Source of the DNA: Thermoplasmatota archaeon
GTDB lineage: Archaea > Thermoplasmatota > Penumbrarchaeia > Penumbrarchaeales > Penumbrarchaeaceae
Assembly (NCBI GenBank): GCA_025457865.1
Contig: JALOTP010000023.1
Location: 1-32,258, forward strand
Reading direction: 5' to 3'
DNA length: 32,258 nt
The translations under genes were made by a program, and so were the position numbers. Shown piece after piece: positions 23,662 through 30,811 of this stretch; position 1 is the first letter of the stretch; the number at the start of each line of letters is the position of its first letter. Below the pieces are notes generated by a model. The model made no database searches. It worked only from the letters and a program-made list of their open reading frames with translations, and was not told the DNA's origin.

Positions 23662-25044
23662 TCAGGAGGACCTGGGCTGGACCTTGCTGTTCGGTGTCGA
23701 GCTCTTCCTGATCTCCTGGAGGAGCTCTATCTCCAGCCGGTCCGCTTCCTGTTCCAGTTCGAGCTCGGACTGTGCGGTCCGCCTCATATCCTCGTCGTGG
23801 GGGAACTCAACCTTGGGCAGGGGGGCGTTACGCTGCTCCCTTATGCCCACCTCTTTCTTTTGAATGAGGCTGTCCAGGACCTTCATAACGAGATTGACCG
23901 TTATGGGCTCCTTCATCAGTGAGGCAAAGGCGGTGACCCTGTTGAAGCCACCCTGAAGCTCCCTGACGTTCGAGTCCAGATAGAAGGCAAGGTAGTCGAG
24001 CACCTCTACGGAAATGGAGAACCCTTCCTTCTGTGCAAGGTTGACCAGGATCTGTTTCCTGCCCTCGAAGGTAGGTACCTTGATATCGATTATTAGGCCG
24101 CCCTCGAACCTGGACCGGAGCCGTGTCTCCAGCTCCTGGATCTCCGATGGGGGCCTGTCGGAGCACAGGACTATCTGTTTCTGCGAGTTGTAGAGGTGAT
24201 TGAACATATGGAAGAACTCAGTCTGGGTCTTCTCCTTGCCGGATAGAAGCTGGATATCGTCAATGAGGAGGACGTCCATCTCGTCGTACCTGTTCCTGAA
24301 GACCCCTATGTCACCCGCTTCGAGGACCCGTATCAGCTCATCGGTCAGCTTCTCTGTCGATGTGTAGAGGACCCTCAGACCGGGCTCCCGCTCCAACATC
24401 CTGTTCGCAATGGCCTGGAGGAGATGGGTCTTCCCCACGCCCACTGGTCCGAAGATGAAGAGGGGGTTGTACCGCCTTCCTGTGCCGGAGGCCACGGCCT
24501 CAGCGGCAAGGAATGGGAACCTGTTGGAATCGTCCACGACGAAGTTCGATAACGTCTTGTCCTTCAGGATGGGGGCGGAGAGCCTGTCCGTCCCTGCTGG
24601 TGGGACCAGCAGTGTCTGGTTCGACGGGACGGCAGTGCTCACAGAAGTTACGGTCCGACCTCCGTCCCTGGCATCCTCTGGCGCCATGGGGCCAGCGGTC
24701 CCCTGGACCGGAACCTTGGACCTATCGCTGCTCTCGGAGGCCAACATAGAGCGTTCATCTACCATGGCCTCAAAGGCCTTCTGCTGCTTCTGGAGCAGGT
24801 CCAGCCACTGTTCCTGGAGGCGGGTGATGGACTCCTCCATCTTCATCAATCGCCTCTCCTGCTCCTGAAGCTTTGCCCTTTCGGTCTTAAGGTCCCTGCC
24901 GATCTCTGTTTCGGCGGTAGGAGGTTGGCCCTTGGTCCGGCCTTCGATATCATCGGGAAGAGGTCTGGCCTTCTGCGGCCTTTCGCGCTCTCCGCGGACT
25001 GCCTTTCCCTTCCTTTTCCTACCGAATATATCGAGAAAGCCCAT
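23662..25044 (-). CDS. DnaA-type AAA+ ATPase lacking domain IV, with coiled coil and amphipathic N-terminus
   Basis: The 460-residue protein starts at the ATG at 25044 (after AAGGGATG); a longer frame from 25116 crosses the predicted TATA box. Residues 1-14 (MGFLDIFGRKRKGK) look amphipathic and basic, like a membrane-targeting helix. A coiled coil spans about 52-98, then a Ser/Pro-rich linker. Residues about 165-380 are a full DnaA domain III: FVVDDSNRFP (168-177), Walker A GPVGVGKT (199-206), YTSTEKLTDEL, Walker B LLIDDIQ (259-265), EKTQTEFFHMFN, sensor-1 region CSDRPP, the arginine-finger box RLRSRF (about 308-313) and the sensor-2 SNVREL (around Arg361). The DNA-binding domain IV is missing; the C-terminus is an acidic helical stretch. 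This recalls bacterial Hda or DnaA regulators rather than the archaeal Orc1/Cdc6 initiator. The cellular role is unknown. Confidence 0.88.
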   Translation of the reverse strand: MGFLDIFGRKRKGKAVRGERERPQKARPLPDDIEGRTKGQPPTAETEIGRDLKTERAKLQEQERRLMKMEESITRLQEQWLDLLQKQQKAFEAMVDERSMLASESSDRSKVPVQGTAGPMAPEDARDGGRTVTSVSTAVPSNQTLLVPPAGTDRLSAPILKDKTLSNFVVDDSNRFPFLAAEAVASGTGRRYNPLFIFGPVGVGKTHLLQAIANRMLEREPGLRVLYTSTEKLTDELIRVLEAGDIGVFRNRYDEMDVLLIDDIQLLSGKEKTQTEFFHMFNHLYNSQKQIVLCSDRPPSEIQELETRLRSRFEGGLIIDIKVPTFEGRKQILVNLAQKEGFSISVEVLDYLAFYLDSNVRELQGGFNRVTAFASLMKEPITVNLVMKVLDSLIQKKEVGIREQRNAPLPKVEFPHDEDMRRTAQSELELEQEADRLEIELLQEIRKSSTPNSKVQPRSS

Positions 25045-25094
25045 GGTGCATCCCTTTGAACGGTCCTTTTTAGGACTGATAACATCGGATGTTC

Positions 25095-25107
25095 GCATAT
25101 TAATGCT
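25095..25107 (-). promoter_or_regulatory. Predicted TATA box for the DnaA-like gene
   Basis: The minus strand reads GCATTAATATGCG. Initiation near 25075 leaves a leader of about 30 nt to the ATG at 25044. It sits in the 80-bp gap after the isomerase gene, so the DnaA-like gene can be expressed alone. Confidence 0.45.
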
Positions 25108-25125
25108 TTCGACCATTTTTCCGTG

Positions 25126-26214
25126 TCATGGGAATTTCATGCTACGGCCGGGGGCCAGCTGCTCAACGATCTCCCTCGTGACCCCGGTAAGGACAGGGGG
25201 CCTTTGCCCCATTTCTCGGACGGATGGGACACCTGATAGGAACACCGCTGCCCTGAGCTCGTCCAGAACGGTCCTTATCTCGTTCGATAGATGCTCATAC
25301 CCTTTTGAGGCCGCCTTGAGGAGCGTCCATGCCATGCCACCGGAGGAGGCTCCAAGTGAAAGGGACCTTGCTATGTCCAGACCTGTTCTCAGACCCCCGG
25401 TCGCTATCAGAGGGAGGCCAACGTTGGCAACGATGACGGATACTGGGGTGGGCAGCCCCCATTCACGGAAGGTGGTCCCGAACCTCGATGCCCTGCCGGT
25501 CGGGTCGTACCTGAACGATTCGACGGCGGAGAAGGAAGTGCCGGACAGCCCACCCACATCTATAGCGCTCACACCCGCCTTTTTTAAGGATAGGGCACAC
25601 CCTCTGGAGATGCCCCCCCCTGTTTCCTTGGCGACCAGCTTCACCTTACCGGAAATGGTCCTGATGTTCTCTATGAGACCATACGCTTTGGTCTCTCCCT
25701 CTGGTTGAACCACCTCCTGAAGATAGTTCAGATGCAGGCAGATAGCATGAGCGCCTATCATGTCCCTTGCCCTCTCGAAAAGGGCAACATCGAAGGGAAC
25801 CCCCCCTTTCTGGTCAGTCCTCTGTCCAGAGCTTGCCTGGGGGGCACCGAGGTTCCCAAGCAGCAGGGGGACCTCGAATTCCTTCACGACGGTATAGCTC
25901 CTCAGCAAGCGCCCCTCTTCCAGACCCGCCCTCTGCGAACCCACCCCTAGTCCTATACCATGTTCCTCTGCAGCCCTGGCAAGGAGCTTGTTGTAGCTCA
26001 TTGACCTCCTGCTCCCTCCGGTCATTGCAGCTATGATGAGCGGGGCCGAGAGCTTCCTGCCAAGGAGCTCTGTCCCGAGCTCGATGTCCTCAAGGTCCCT
26101 GCTTGGGACGGCCTCATGGACCAGCATGACATCGTCCCAGTGGTTCCTGGCGGCCTGCACGTCCCGCTCAAGACAAATCGTTATGTGGTCATCCTTACGT
26201 TTTCGTATGTCCAT
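25126..26214 (-). CDS. fni: Type 2 isopentenyl-diphosphate delta-isomerase
   Basis: Idi2 interconverts isopentenyl and dimethylallyl diphosphate with reduced FMN and magnesium, supplying both units for archaeal lipids. The 362-residue length is normal. Landmarks are RKRKDDHI at the N-terminus (residues 4-11), the FMN-binding PLIIAAMTGGS (about 58-68), LGVGSQRA, GNLGAPQ, the HLNYLQEVVQPEG motif with candidate catalytic Gln and metal-binding Glu (about 161-173), KETGGGIS, DVGGLSGTSFSAVE and ATGGLRTGLD (about 271-280). The ATG at 26214 follows GGGGAAGGAT, and the upstream kinase gene ends only 10 bp before it, so the two are almost certainly co-transcribed and possibly translationally coupled. 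Confidence 0.93.
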   Translation of the reverse strand: MDIRKRKDDHITICLERDVQAARNHWDDVMLVHEAVPSRDLEDIELGTELLGRKLSAPLIIAAMTGGSRRSMSYNKLLARAAEEHGIGLGVGSQRAGLEEGRLLRSYTVVKEFEVPLLLGNLGAPQASSGQRTDQKGGVPFDVALFERARDMIGAHAICLHLNYLQEVVQPEGETKAYGLIENIRTISGKVKLVAKETGGGISRGCALSLKKAGVSAIDVGGLSGTSFSAVESFRYDPTGRASRFGTTFREWGLPTPVSVIVANVGLPLIATGGLRTGLDIARSLSLGASSGGMAWTLLKAASKGYEHLSNEIRTVLDELRAAVFLSGVPSVREMGQRPPVLTGVTREIVEQLAPGRSMKFP

Positions 26215-26224
26215 ATCCTTCCCC

Positions 26225-27112
26225 TCAGTGGGTGACGAGACAGCTGCCTTTCAAGCAAGCGTTCTCTCCCGCAAATGGCCTAAAGAGGGTCCCCGTATCC
26301 GACCCTGACATTGCAAGAGCAAGGTTCCTGCCGATATCACCGCCAATGATCCTGGCCTCCGTTCCTGATGCGGCTATCCTGTGGCAGGCAAGGACCTTTC
26401 CCAGGATGCCACCGCTCGCATCGGTGGTGCCCCCTTCCGCTTCGATCATATCGTTCCAGCTCTCCCAATCGGAATGGACCATCTCTGGTGTGATATTACC
26501 TATGGGCGCCCTCCCTCCCTTGCCATCAGGGAGCAGGAAACCGTCCTCTTCCATGCACATGATGGCCCTATTGACCTTACCCAGCCCTGAACCAGGTGCA
26601 TCCGTGCAGATACGAACAGATAGCTCATCGCCCGATACCACGGACCATCCACCACCCTCGTCGGGGACAAGGTCCCCCCTAAGGAGCGGTATGCACCCTC
26701 GGTCCAGGACCTTCTTTATTGGTCCCAGGTCCATAGAGACTATGGAACCGGAGCTCGCATATAGGATATCAGAGGGGGATACGGGTATGACGGGGAGCCG
26801 CTCCTTGCCAAGTATGCGAAGGAGGCTCTCAGTCAGCTGCTCCATCCTCCATTTGATCTCCCAGGCGGTCATTGCCTCCTTTCCCCTTGCCACCCCCATC
26901 TTCCATCTCAGGACCGTCCTGTGGCCGTGGGTCCCCCCTCCATGCACGAGAATGAGGCCGTTCTCGGTCCGCGTCTGCAGGACCCTGCCCAGCTCCCTGA
27001 GCCGGTTCTCCTTGAGCCTGTAGCTCCATGAGGTCTCGTTCCAGCAGTAAGGTGGTTTGACATCCGACCCCTTGTAGGTTATCAGAGAACCCCCGAGCTT
27101 GACCAGGTCCAT
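26225..27112 (-). CDS. Isopentenyl phosphate kinase (archaeal mevalonate pathway)
   Basis: This amino-acid-kinase-fold enzyme phosphorylates isopentenyl phosphate to isopentenyl diphosphate in archaeal mevalonate routes. The start at 27112 (MDLVKLGGSLIT), after AAAGGGGATAAG, gives 295 residues; a longer frame reaching 27163 runs through the predicted TATA box. Landmarks are Lys5 with LGGSLIT (nucleotide-binding lysine and glycine loop), VHGGGTHGH (His57-His64, with His64 matching the catalytic histidine of IPKs), LRGDLVPD and VVSGDEL around residues 142-160, and TDASGGILGK near 226-236. GTHGH replaces the common GSFGH. It leads an operon with the Idi2 gene. The product feeds the UbiA-type lipid enzyme encoded 1 kb away. 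Other amino acid kinases are less likely given the paired isomerase. Confidence 0.88.
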   Translation of the reverse strand: MDLVKLGGSLITYKGSDVKPPYCWNETSWSYRLKENRLRELGRVLQTRTENGLILVHGGGTHGHRTVLRWKMGVARGKEAMTAWEIKWRMEQLTESLLRILGKERLPVIPVSPSDILYASSGSIVSMDLGPIKKVLDRGCIPLLRGDLVPDEGGGWSVVSGDELSVRICTDAPGSGLGKVNRAIMCMEEDGFLLPDGKGGRAPIGNITPEMVHSDWESWNDMIEAEGGTTDASGGILGKVLACHRIAASGTEARIIGGDIGRNLALAMSGSDTGTLFRPFAGENACLKGSCLVTH

Positions 27113-27142
27113 CTTATCCCCTTTACATGATAAGGTGCGGGG

Positions 27143-27156
27143 GATATAATGATTTT
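27143..27156 (-). promoter_or_regulatory. Predicted TATA box for the IPK-Idi2 operon
   Basis: The minus strand reads AAATCATTATATCC. Initiation near 27123 leaves a leader of about 11 nt to the ATG at 27112, and rules out the upstream start. Confidence 0.5.
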
Positions 27157-27166
27157 TCATCAATGG

Positions 27167-27844
27167 TCATAAAGATGACCTCGGTCGGGAGTAGATGACA
27201 GCATTGAACCTCTCACCAGACGAGCGGTCCTCAAGTTCCTTCCAACCTCTGAGCTCTAGACCAGTTCCGGATGGAAGAGTGCCCGGATCCCATTCCCTGG
27301 CGGCCAGAATTATGGCCTCTCCACCTCCTTTCAGGAATGGGGCCAACTCATGGAGGGAACGCTTCACCAACCCGATGGGCGTCGGGCGGCCTGAGAGCGG
27401 CAGGCCCTCCCTCTCCGAGAGCCCCCCCGAAGTTTCGAGATAAGGGGGATTGAATGCGGCCAGGTCGATCCTGCCCGCCCATCTTGAATTGACCCCTTCC
27501 AGCAGGTCGGATATGCAGACCTCGGCCATAAGGCCGTTAAGGGCAAGGTTGCTCCTTGCGAGAGACAGGGCCCTGGGCTCCCTGTCGACCATCAGCACTT
27601 CCCATCCCTCCGCAGCCGCTGCCAGGCCGTTGAGGCCGCACCCGCAGCCCAGGTCGAGGAAAGCCCCATTCCCGGCCCTGATCATGGACAGAACCTCGCG
27701 AAAGAGGAGGAGCGAATCCTCCTTGACCGGATAGACCCAGGGAGCCTCCAGATAGGCCAGACCTTCGAGCCTGTGAATTTCCTGCATCCGATCGCCAGAT
27801 GACGGTAGGGTCTCATATACCGTTCGCATCGGACCGAAAAACAT
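27167..27844 (-). CDS. HemK/PrmC-like methyltransferase
   Basis: This 225-residue class I methyltransferase has VYPVKEDSLLL (38-48) matching the VYxPxEDTxLL start of the HemK2/Mtq2 group, a SAM-binding motif LDLGCGCGLNGL (63-74), VDRE (86-89), and the catalytic NPPY (132-135). HemK-family enzymes methylate glutamine in the GGQ loop of release factors; in archaea and eukaryotes the target is aRF1/eRF1. The N-terminus is about 35 residues longer than usual for HemK2. The ATG at 27844 is preferred because of a GAGGG five bases upstream, but an ATG at residue 20 would fit the family better. In many archaea a hemK-like gene follows pus10/rpl21e/rpoF/DUF655/ksgA; here it lies on the other strand, upstream. 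Confidence 0.78.
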   Translation of the reverse strand: MFFGPMRTVYETLPSSGDRMQEIHRLEGLAYLEAPWVYPVKEDSLLLFREVLSMIRAGNGAFLDLGCGCGLNGLAAAAEGWEVLMVDREPRALSLARSNLALNGLMAEVCISDLLEGVNSRWAGRIDLAAFNPPYLETSGGLSEREGLPLSGRPTPIGLVKRSLHELAPFLKGGGEAIILAAREWDPGTLPSGTGLELRGWKELEDRSSGERFNAVIYSRPRSSL

Positions 27845-27851
27845 TATAGCC
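27838..27851 (+). promoter_or_regulatory. Predicted TATA box for the UbiA gene, overlapping the start codon of the divergent gene
   Basis: The plus strand reads AAACATTATAGCCC. Initiation near 27871 would give a leader of about 30 nt to the ATG at 27902. The element covers the first codons of the minus-strand methyltransferase (ATG at 27844). Confidence 0.4.
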
Positions 27852-27901
27852 CTCGAAGGGTTGGCCCCAACGGGCTGTCCGACTTGTGTGCAAAGCTGTT
27901 C

Positions 27902-28861
27902 ATGAAGGACCCACTGGACAAGGTGGAATATGCACCGAAGAGGCTCCGGGCCTTCGTTGACCTTGTTCGTCCTTTCACCCTACTGGCACCTGTTCTCGGA
28001 GGATTCTCCGGCGCGTTACTGGGTCTGATCACATCGGGTGACCTCCATTCGTTCGATATCGCACCAGCCCCCCCGTTCCTTATATGGCACAGCTTCCCGT
28101 TCTTCCAGGTGCTTTCGGGCATAGCGTCCCTTGTGTTCCTGAACGCCGCATCCAACTCCCTCAATCAGGTTTATGATCACGAGATAGACCGGATCAACAA
28201 ACCGTACAGGCCCATACCTCTGGGGATAATCACCGAGAAGGAGGGACTATGGATAGCAGGGCTCCTCTATGTCCTCTCCATATGGAGGGCGGCCATGGTC
28301 AACAGGACCTTCCTCTTGATGGTCTGCGTTCTGATCCTCATCACCATCGGTTATTCGGTGCCTCCCTTGAGGTTCAAGAAGAGGGTCTGGCTCTCCAATA
28401 TCTCCATTGCCCTGCCCCGGGGTATGCTGGGGCTCGTGGCCGCATGGACCATAACAGCTGACATAGGCTCTCCCACTCCCTGGATCATGGGATCGGTTAT
28501 GGCCATCTTCCTTACTGGGTCCATAACGACCAAGGACATCACGGACATAGAGGGGGACCGTGAGTTCGGCATGAGGACGCTGCCCGTGGTCTATGGGAAG
28601 AAGAAGGCCATAATCCTCTCGACGCCGTTCCTAGTGGCCCCTTTTCTGCTCATGGTCCTATACTGGTACCTCGGTCTGCTCCCTGGAAGTTCCATTGTAA
28701 TGGCAGCGGTCTTCTTCGTCTGGTCCATGTACCTAATAATCCTCCTGATACGTTCGGGGGACAGGGAGGACCTCCATTTCGAGAACTCCCCGGCCTGGAA
28801 ACAGAATTACCTCATGCTCCTAGGATTGCAGATGGGGTTCCTCGTGATATTCCTGGTATGA
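27902..28861 (+). CDS. UbiA family prenyltransferase, probably digeranylgeranylglyceryl phosphate synthase type
   Basis: This 319-residue integral membrane enzyme has about eight or nine hydrophobic helices and both aspartate-rich motifs of UbiA enzymes: NxxYDxxID at Asn88-Asp96 (NQVYDHEIDRINKPYRP) and DITDIEGD at Asp212-Asp219. These bind the magnesium-diphosphate of the prenyl donor. In archaea the commonest UbiA enzyme makes the second ether bond of the membrane lipid, but menaquinone, heme O or chlorophyll-type enzymes share the motifs. The nearby IPP kinase and isomerase favour lipid synthesis; this is an inference. The start is taken as the ATG at 27902; an in-frame TTG at 27884 lacks support. 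The divergent methyltransferase gene begins only 57 bp away. It is followed by pus10 after 69 bp. Confidence 0.82.
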   Translation: MKDPLDKVEYAPKRLRAFVDLVRPFTLLAPVLGGFSGALLGLITSGDLHSFDIAPAPPFLIWHSFPFFQVLSGIASLVFLNAASNSLNQVYDHEIDRINKPYRPIPLGIITEKEGLWIAGLLYVLSIWRAAMVNRTFLLMVCVLILITIGYSVPPLRFKKRVWLSNISIALPRGMLGLVAAWTITADIGSPTPWIMGSVMAIFLTGSITTKDITDIEGDREFGMRTLPVVYGKKKAIILSTPFLVAPFLLMVLYWYLGLLPGSSIVMAAVFFVWSMYLIILLIRSGDREDLHFENSPAWKQNYLMLLGLQMGFLVIFLV

Positions 28862-28896
28862 TGACCTATCCAACGGCGGCCATGATCGTCCTGGAA

Positions 28897-28909
28897 GGAT
28901 TTATTATCG
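28897..28909 (+). promoter_or_regulatory. Predicted TATA box for pus10
   Basis: GGATTTATTATCG lies with its centre about 27 bp before the pus10 ATG at 28931, which has no ribosome binding site, so the transcript is probably leaderless. Confidence 0.5.
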
Positions 28910-28930
28910 TCACATTCCTCTCTGCCCTTC

Positions 28931-30379
28931 ATGATAGAGCCCGAAAGGACCGGAAAGGCCGGACCGGAACCTCATCCTTCGACGTTCCTGGGAACCGCCC
29001 TGAAGGCCATGTCCTATCAGCTTTGCGATAGATGCCTGGGTAGGCTATTTGCGAAGTACGGGTTCGGGCTATCTAACGAGGATAGGGGCAAAGCGGTGAG
29101 GATAGCCCTTGCCATTCACCTTGAGGGGTCGGGTCTGGTCGAGGAGTTGGAATGGAGCGCTGTAAGAAGGTTGCCCATCCATCACCCCAAAGCTGACCGT
29201 GCAGCGCTGAAGGATGTCATCGAGATCGAAGGCAGTGATTGGGTGGATGGTGGAACACGGTCCTTCGGCACACCGTGGAAGGAGGATGACCAGGACCTGC
29301 ATGGTAGATGCTGGACCTGCCAAGGGGCATTCGAAAGGCTAGATGCCCTCAAGGACCTGGTTATCTCATCCTCCTCTGGGTATGAGCTCTCTTCGTTCCA
29401 GATAGGCTGCAGGCTCGATCCGGGTACGGCGGACCGTGAGGAGAGGGTCCTGAACGCAACCGGAGCGACCGGTTCAGAGCCCATCTCGGAGGAGCTCAAT
29501 AGAGAGGTTGGCAAACGTGTCCATGCTCTCTGGACGGACAGGACCTTCGACAGGAGCGCTCCCGAGATAACATTCATAATCGACCCGCTCTTCATGACCG
29601 TCGAACTTCAGGTCAAGCCCATCTTCATCTTCGGTCGTTACAGGAAGCTCCAGAGGGGCATACCCCAAACGAGATGGCCCTGCTCTGCTTGCGGTGGGAA
29701 GGGGTGCGATAGGTGCGGAGGCACCGGAAAGATGTACAGGACCTCCGTGGAGGAACAGATAGGGGAACCTTTCAAGGAGGCGGTATCGTCTCATGATTAT
29801 GTGCTCCACGGGATGGGACGTGAGGACATAGATGTCATCACTGTTGGAAACGGGAGGCCGTTCATCCTTGAACTTACAAGGCCAATGAAGAGGTCCCTTG
29901 ACCTATCTTCAATGGGCCCGAAGGTGTCAGCCTTTTCCGGAGGTATGGTGGAGGTCGACTCCCTGAGGATGGCCGAACGCTCGGAGATACCCAAGGTCAA
30001 GGATGGGGCACACCTTAAGAGATACAGGGCAAAGGTCTCTTTCGGTGCTCCGCTGGATGAAGCAACCCTTAAATACAACATCTCTTTACTTGCTCAAAGC
30101 CCAATAAAACAGAGGACACCGGAAAGGGTTTCGCACAGAAGGGCCGACAAGGTGCGGGAAAGGTCGGTACACAGGTCGAGCGCAACGCTCCTCCCTGACG
30201 GAACGGCCGATATCGAGTTCCTTGCCGACGGAGGGCTCTATATCAAGGAGCTGCTCCATGGCGATGAGGGAAGGACGGATCCCTCCCTCTCTTCCCTCCT
30301 GGGGACCACGGTCAGTGTCATAAGCCTAGACGTGGTGGAGGTCCTCTATGAACAGGAGAACCAGACCCGAAAGGGGTGA
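28931..30379 (+). CDS. pus10: tRNA pseudouridine synthase Pus10
   Basis: Pus10 makes pseudouridine 54 and/or 55 in archaeal tRNA. The 482-residue protein shows an N-terminal accessory domain with the zinc-binding CDRC (Cys32, Cys35) and a CSACGGKGCDRCGGTG stretch near 255-272, and a C-terminal catalytic domain. The catalytic-loop motif GMGREDID, with Asp299 and Asp301, is followed by GNGRPF; later conserved elements are KYRA-like LKRYRAKVSFG and GLYIKELLHGD, with SLLGTTVSV near the end. The length is typical of archaeal Pus10. The ATG at 28931 has a TATA box 27 bp upstream and no ribosome binding site. It leads directly into rpl21e six bases after its stop, the standard archaeal order. Confidence 0.95.
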   Translation: MIEPERTGKAGPEPHPSTFLGTALKAMSYQLCDRCLGRLFAKYGFGLSNEDRGKAVRIALAIHLEGSGLVEELEWSAVRRLPIHHPKADRAALKDVIEIEGSDWVDGGTRSFGTPWKEDDQDLHGRCWTCQGAFERLDALKDLVISSSSGYELSSFQIGCRLDPGTADREERVLNATGATGSEPISEELNREVGKRVHALWTDRTFDRSAPEITFIIDPLFMTVELQVKPIFIFGRYRKLQRGIPQTRWPCSACGGKGCDRCGGTGKMYRTSVEEQIGEPFKEAVSSHDYVLHGMGREDIDVITVGNGRPFILELTRPMKRSLDLSSMGPKVSAFSGGMVEVDSLRMAERSEIPKVKDGAHLKRYRAKVSFGAPLDEATLKYNISLLAQSPIKQRTPERVSHRRADKVRERSVHRSSATLLPDGTADIEFLADGGLYIKELLHGDEGRTDPSLSSLLGTTVSVISLDVVEVLYEQENQTRKG

Positions 30380-30385
30380 GAATAC

Positions 30386-30679
30386 ATGGTGAAGCGGTCC
30401 AAGGGAATCATGGCAAATACCAGGCAGACCCTCAAGAAGAAACCGAGCGAGAGGGGAATGCCTCCAATAACCGACTACCTCAAACACTTCGAGATAGGCG
30501 AGAAGGCGAACATTGTCATAGAATCGTCCAGCCAGAAGGGACAGCCCCACAGGAGGTTCCAAGGCCTGGTCGGCACCATAGTCGAGAGGCGCGGTCGAGC
30601 CTATGTCGTAAGGGTCCAGCTACCGAGGAGCTACAAGGACGTTATAGCCCGCCCCGAACATCTGAAGAGGGTAGGTTGA
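30386..30679 (+). CDS. rpl21e: 50S ribosomal protein L21e
   Basis: At 97 residues this matches archaeal/eukaryotic L21e: N-terminal RSKGIMANTRQTLKKKP, then ITDYLKHFEIGEKANIVIES and a basic KGQPHRRFQGLVGTI segment, ending with VRVQLPRSYKD. It is a large-subunit protein near the 5S rRNA. The ATG follows GGGGTGAG with good spacing, and the gene begins six bases after the pus10 stop. The pair is co-transcribed. Rpb4 follows after a 130-bp gap with its own TATA box. Confidence 0.95.
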   Translation: MVKRSKGIMANTRQTLKKKPSERGMPPITDYLKHFEIGEKANIVIESSSQKGQPHRRFQGLVGTIVERRGRAYVVRVQLPRSYKDVIARPEHLKRVG

Positions 30680-30728
30680 TAACGTTCACCTGGTCGACTG
30701 GCATGCAGCCATCCCGCATCCTGGTGTA

Positions 30729-30742
30729 GAAAGTATTTAATC
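30729..30742 (+). promoter_or_regulatory. Predicted TATA box for rpoF
   Basis: GAAAGTATTTAATC sits about 76 bp before the rpoF ATG. The inferred start near 30763 leaves a leader of about 48 nt with AAGGAG just before the gene. Confidence 0.5.
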
Positions 30743-30811
30743 GACCTAAGGACTTGTCGGGATTCAGCGGTCGCACCAACTGATCATGATCATCATAAGG
30801 AGAAGAAGAAT

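Noticed and set aside
26232..27023. 263-codon plus-strand frame
   Set aside because: It is antisense to the IPP kinase gene and shows no domain; the kinase motifs fix the real strand.
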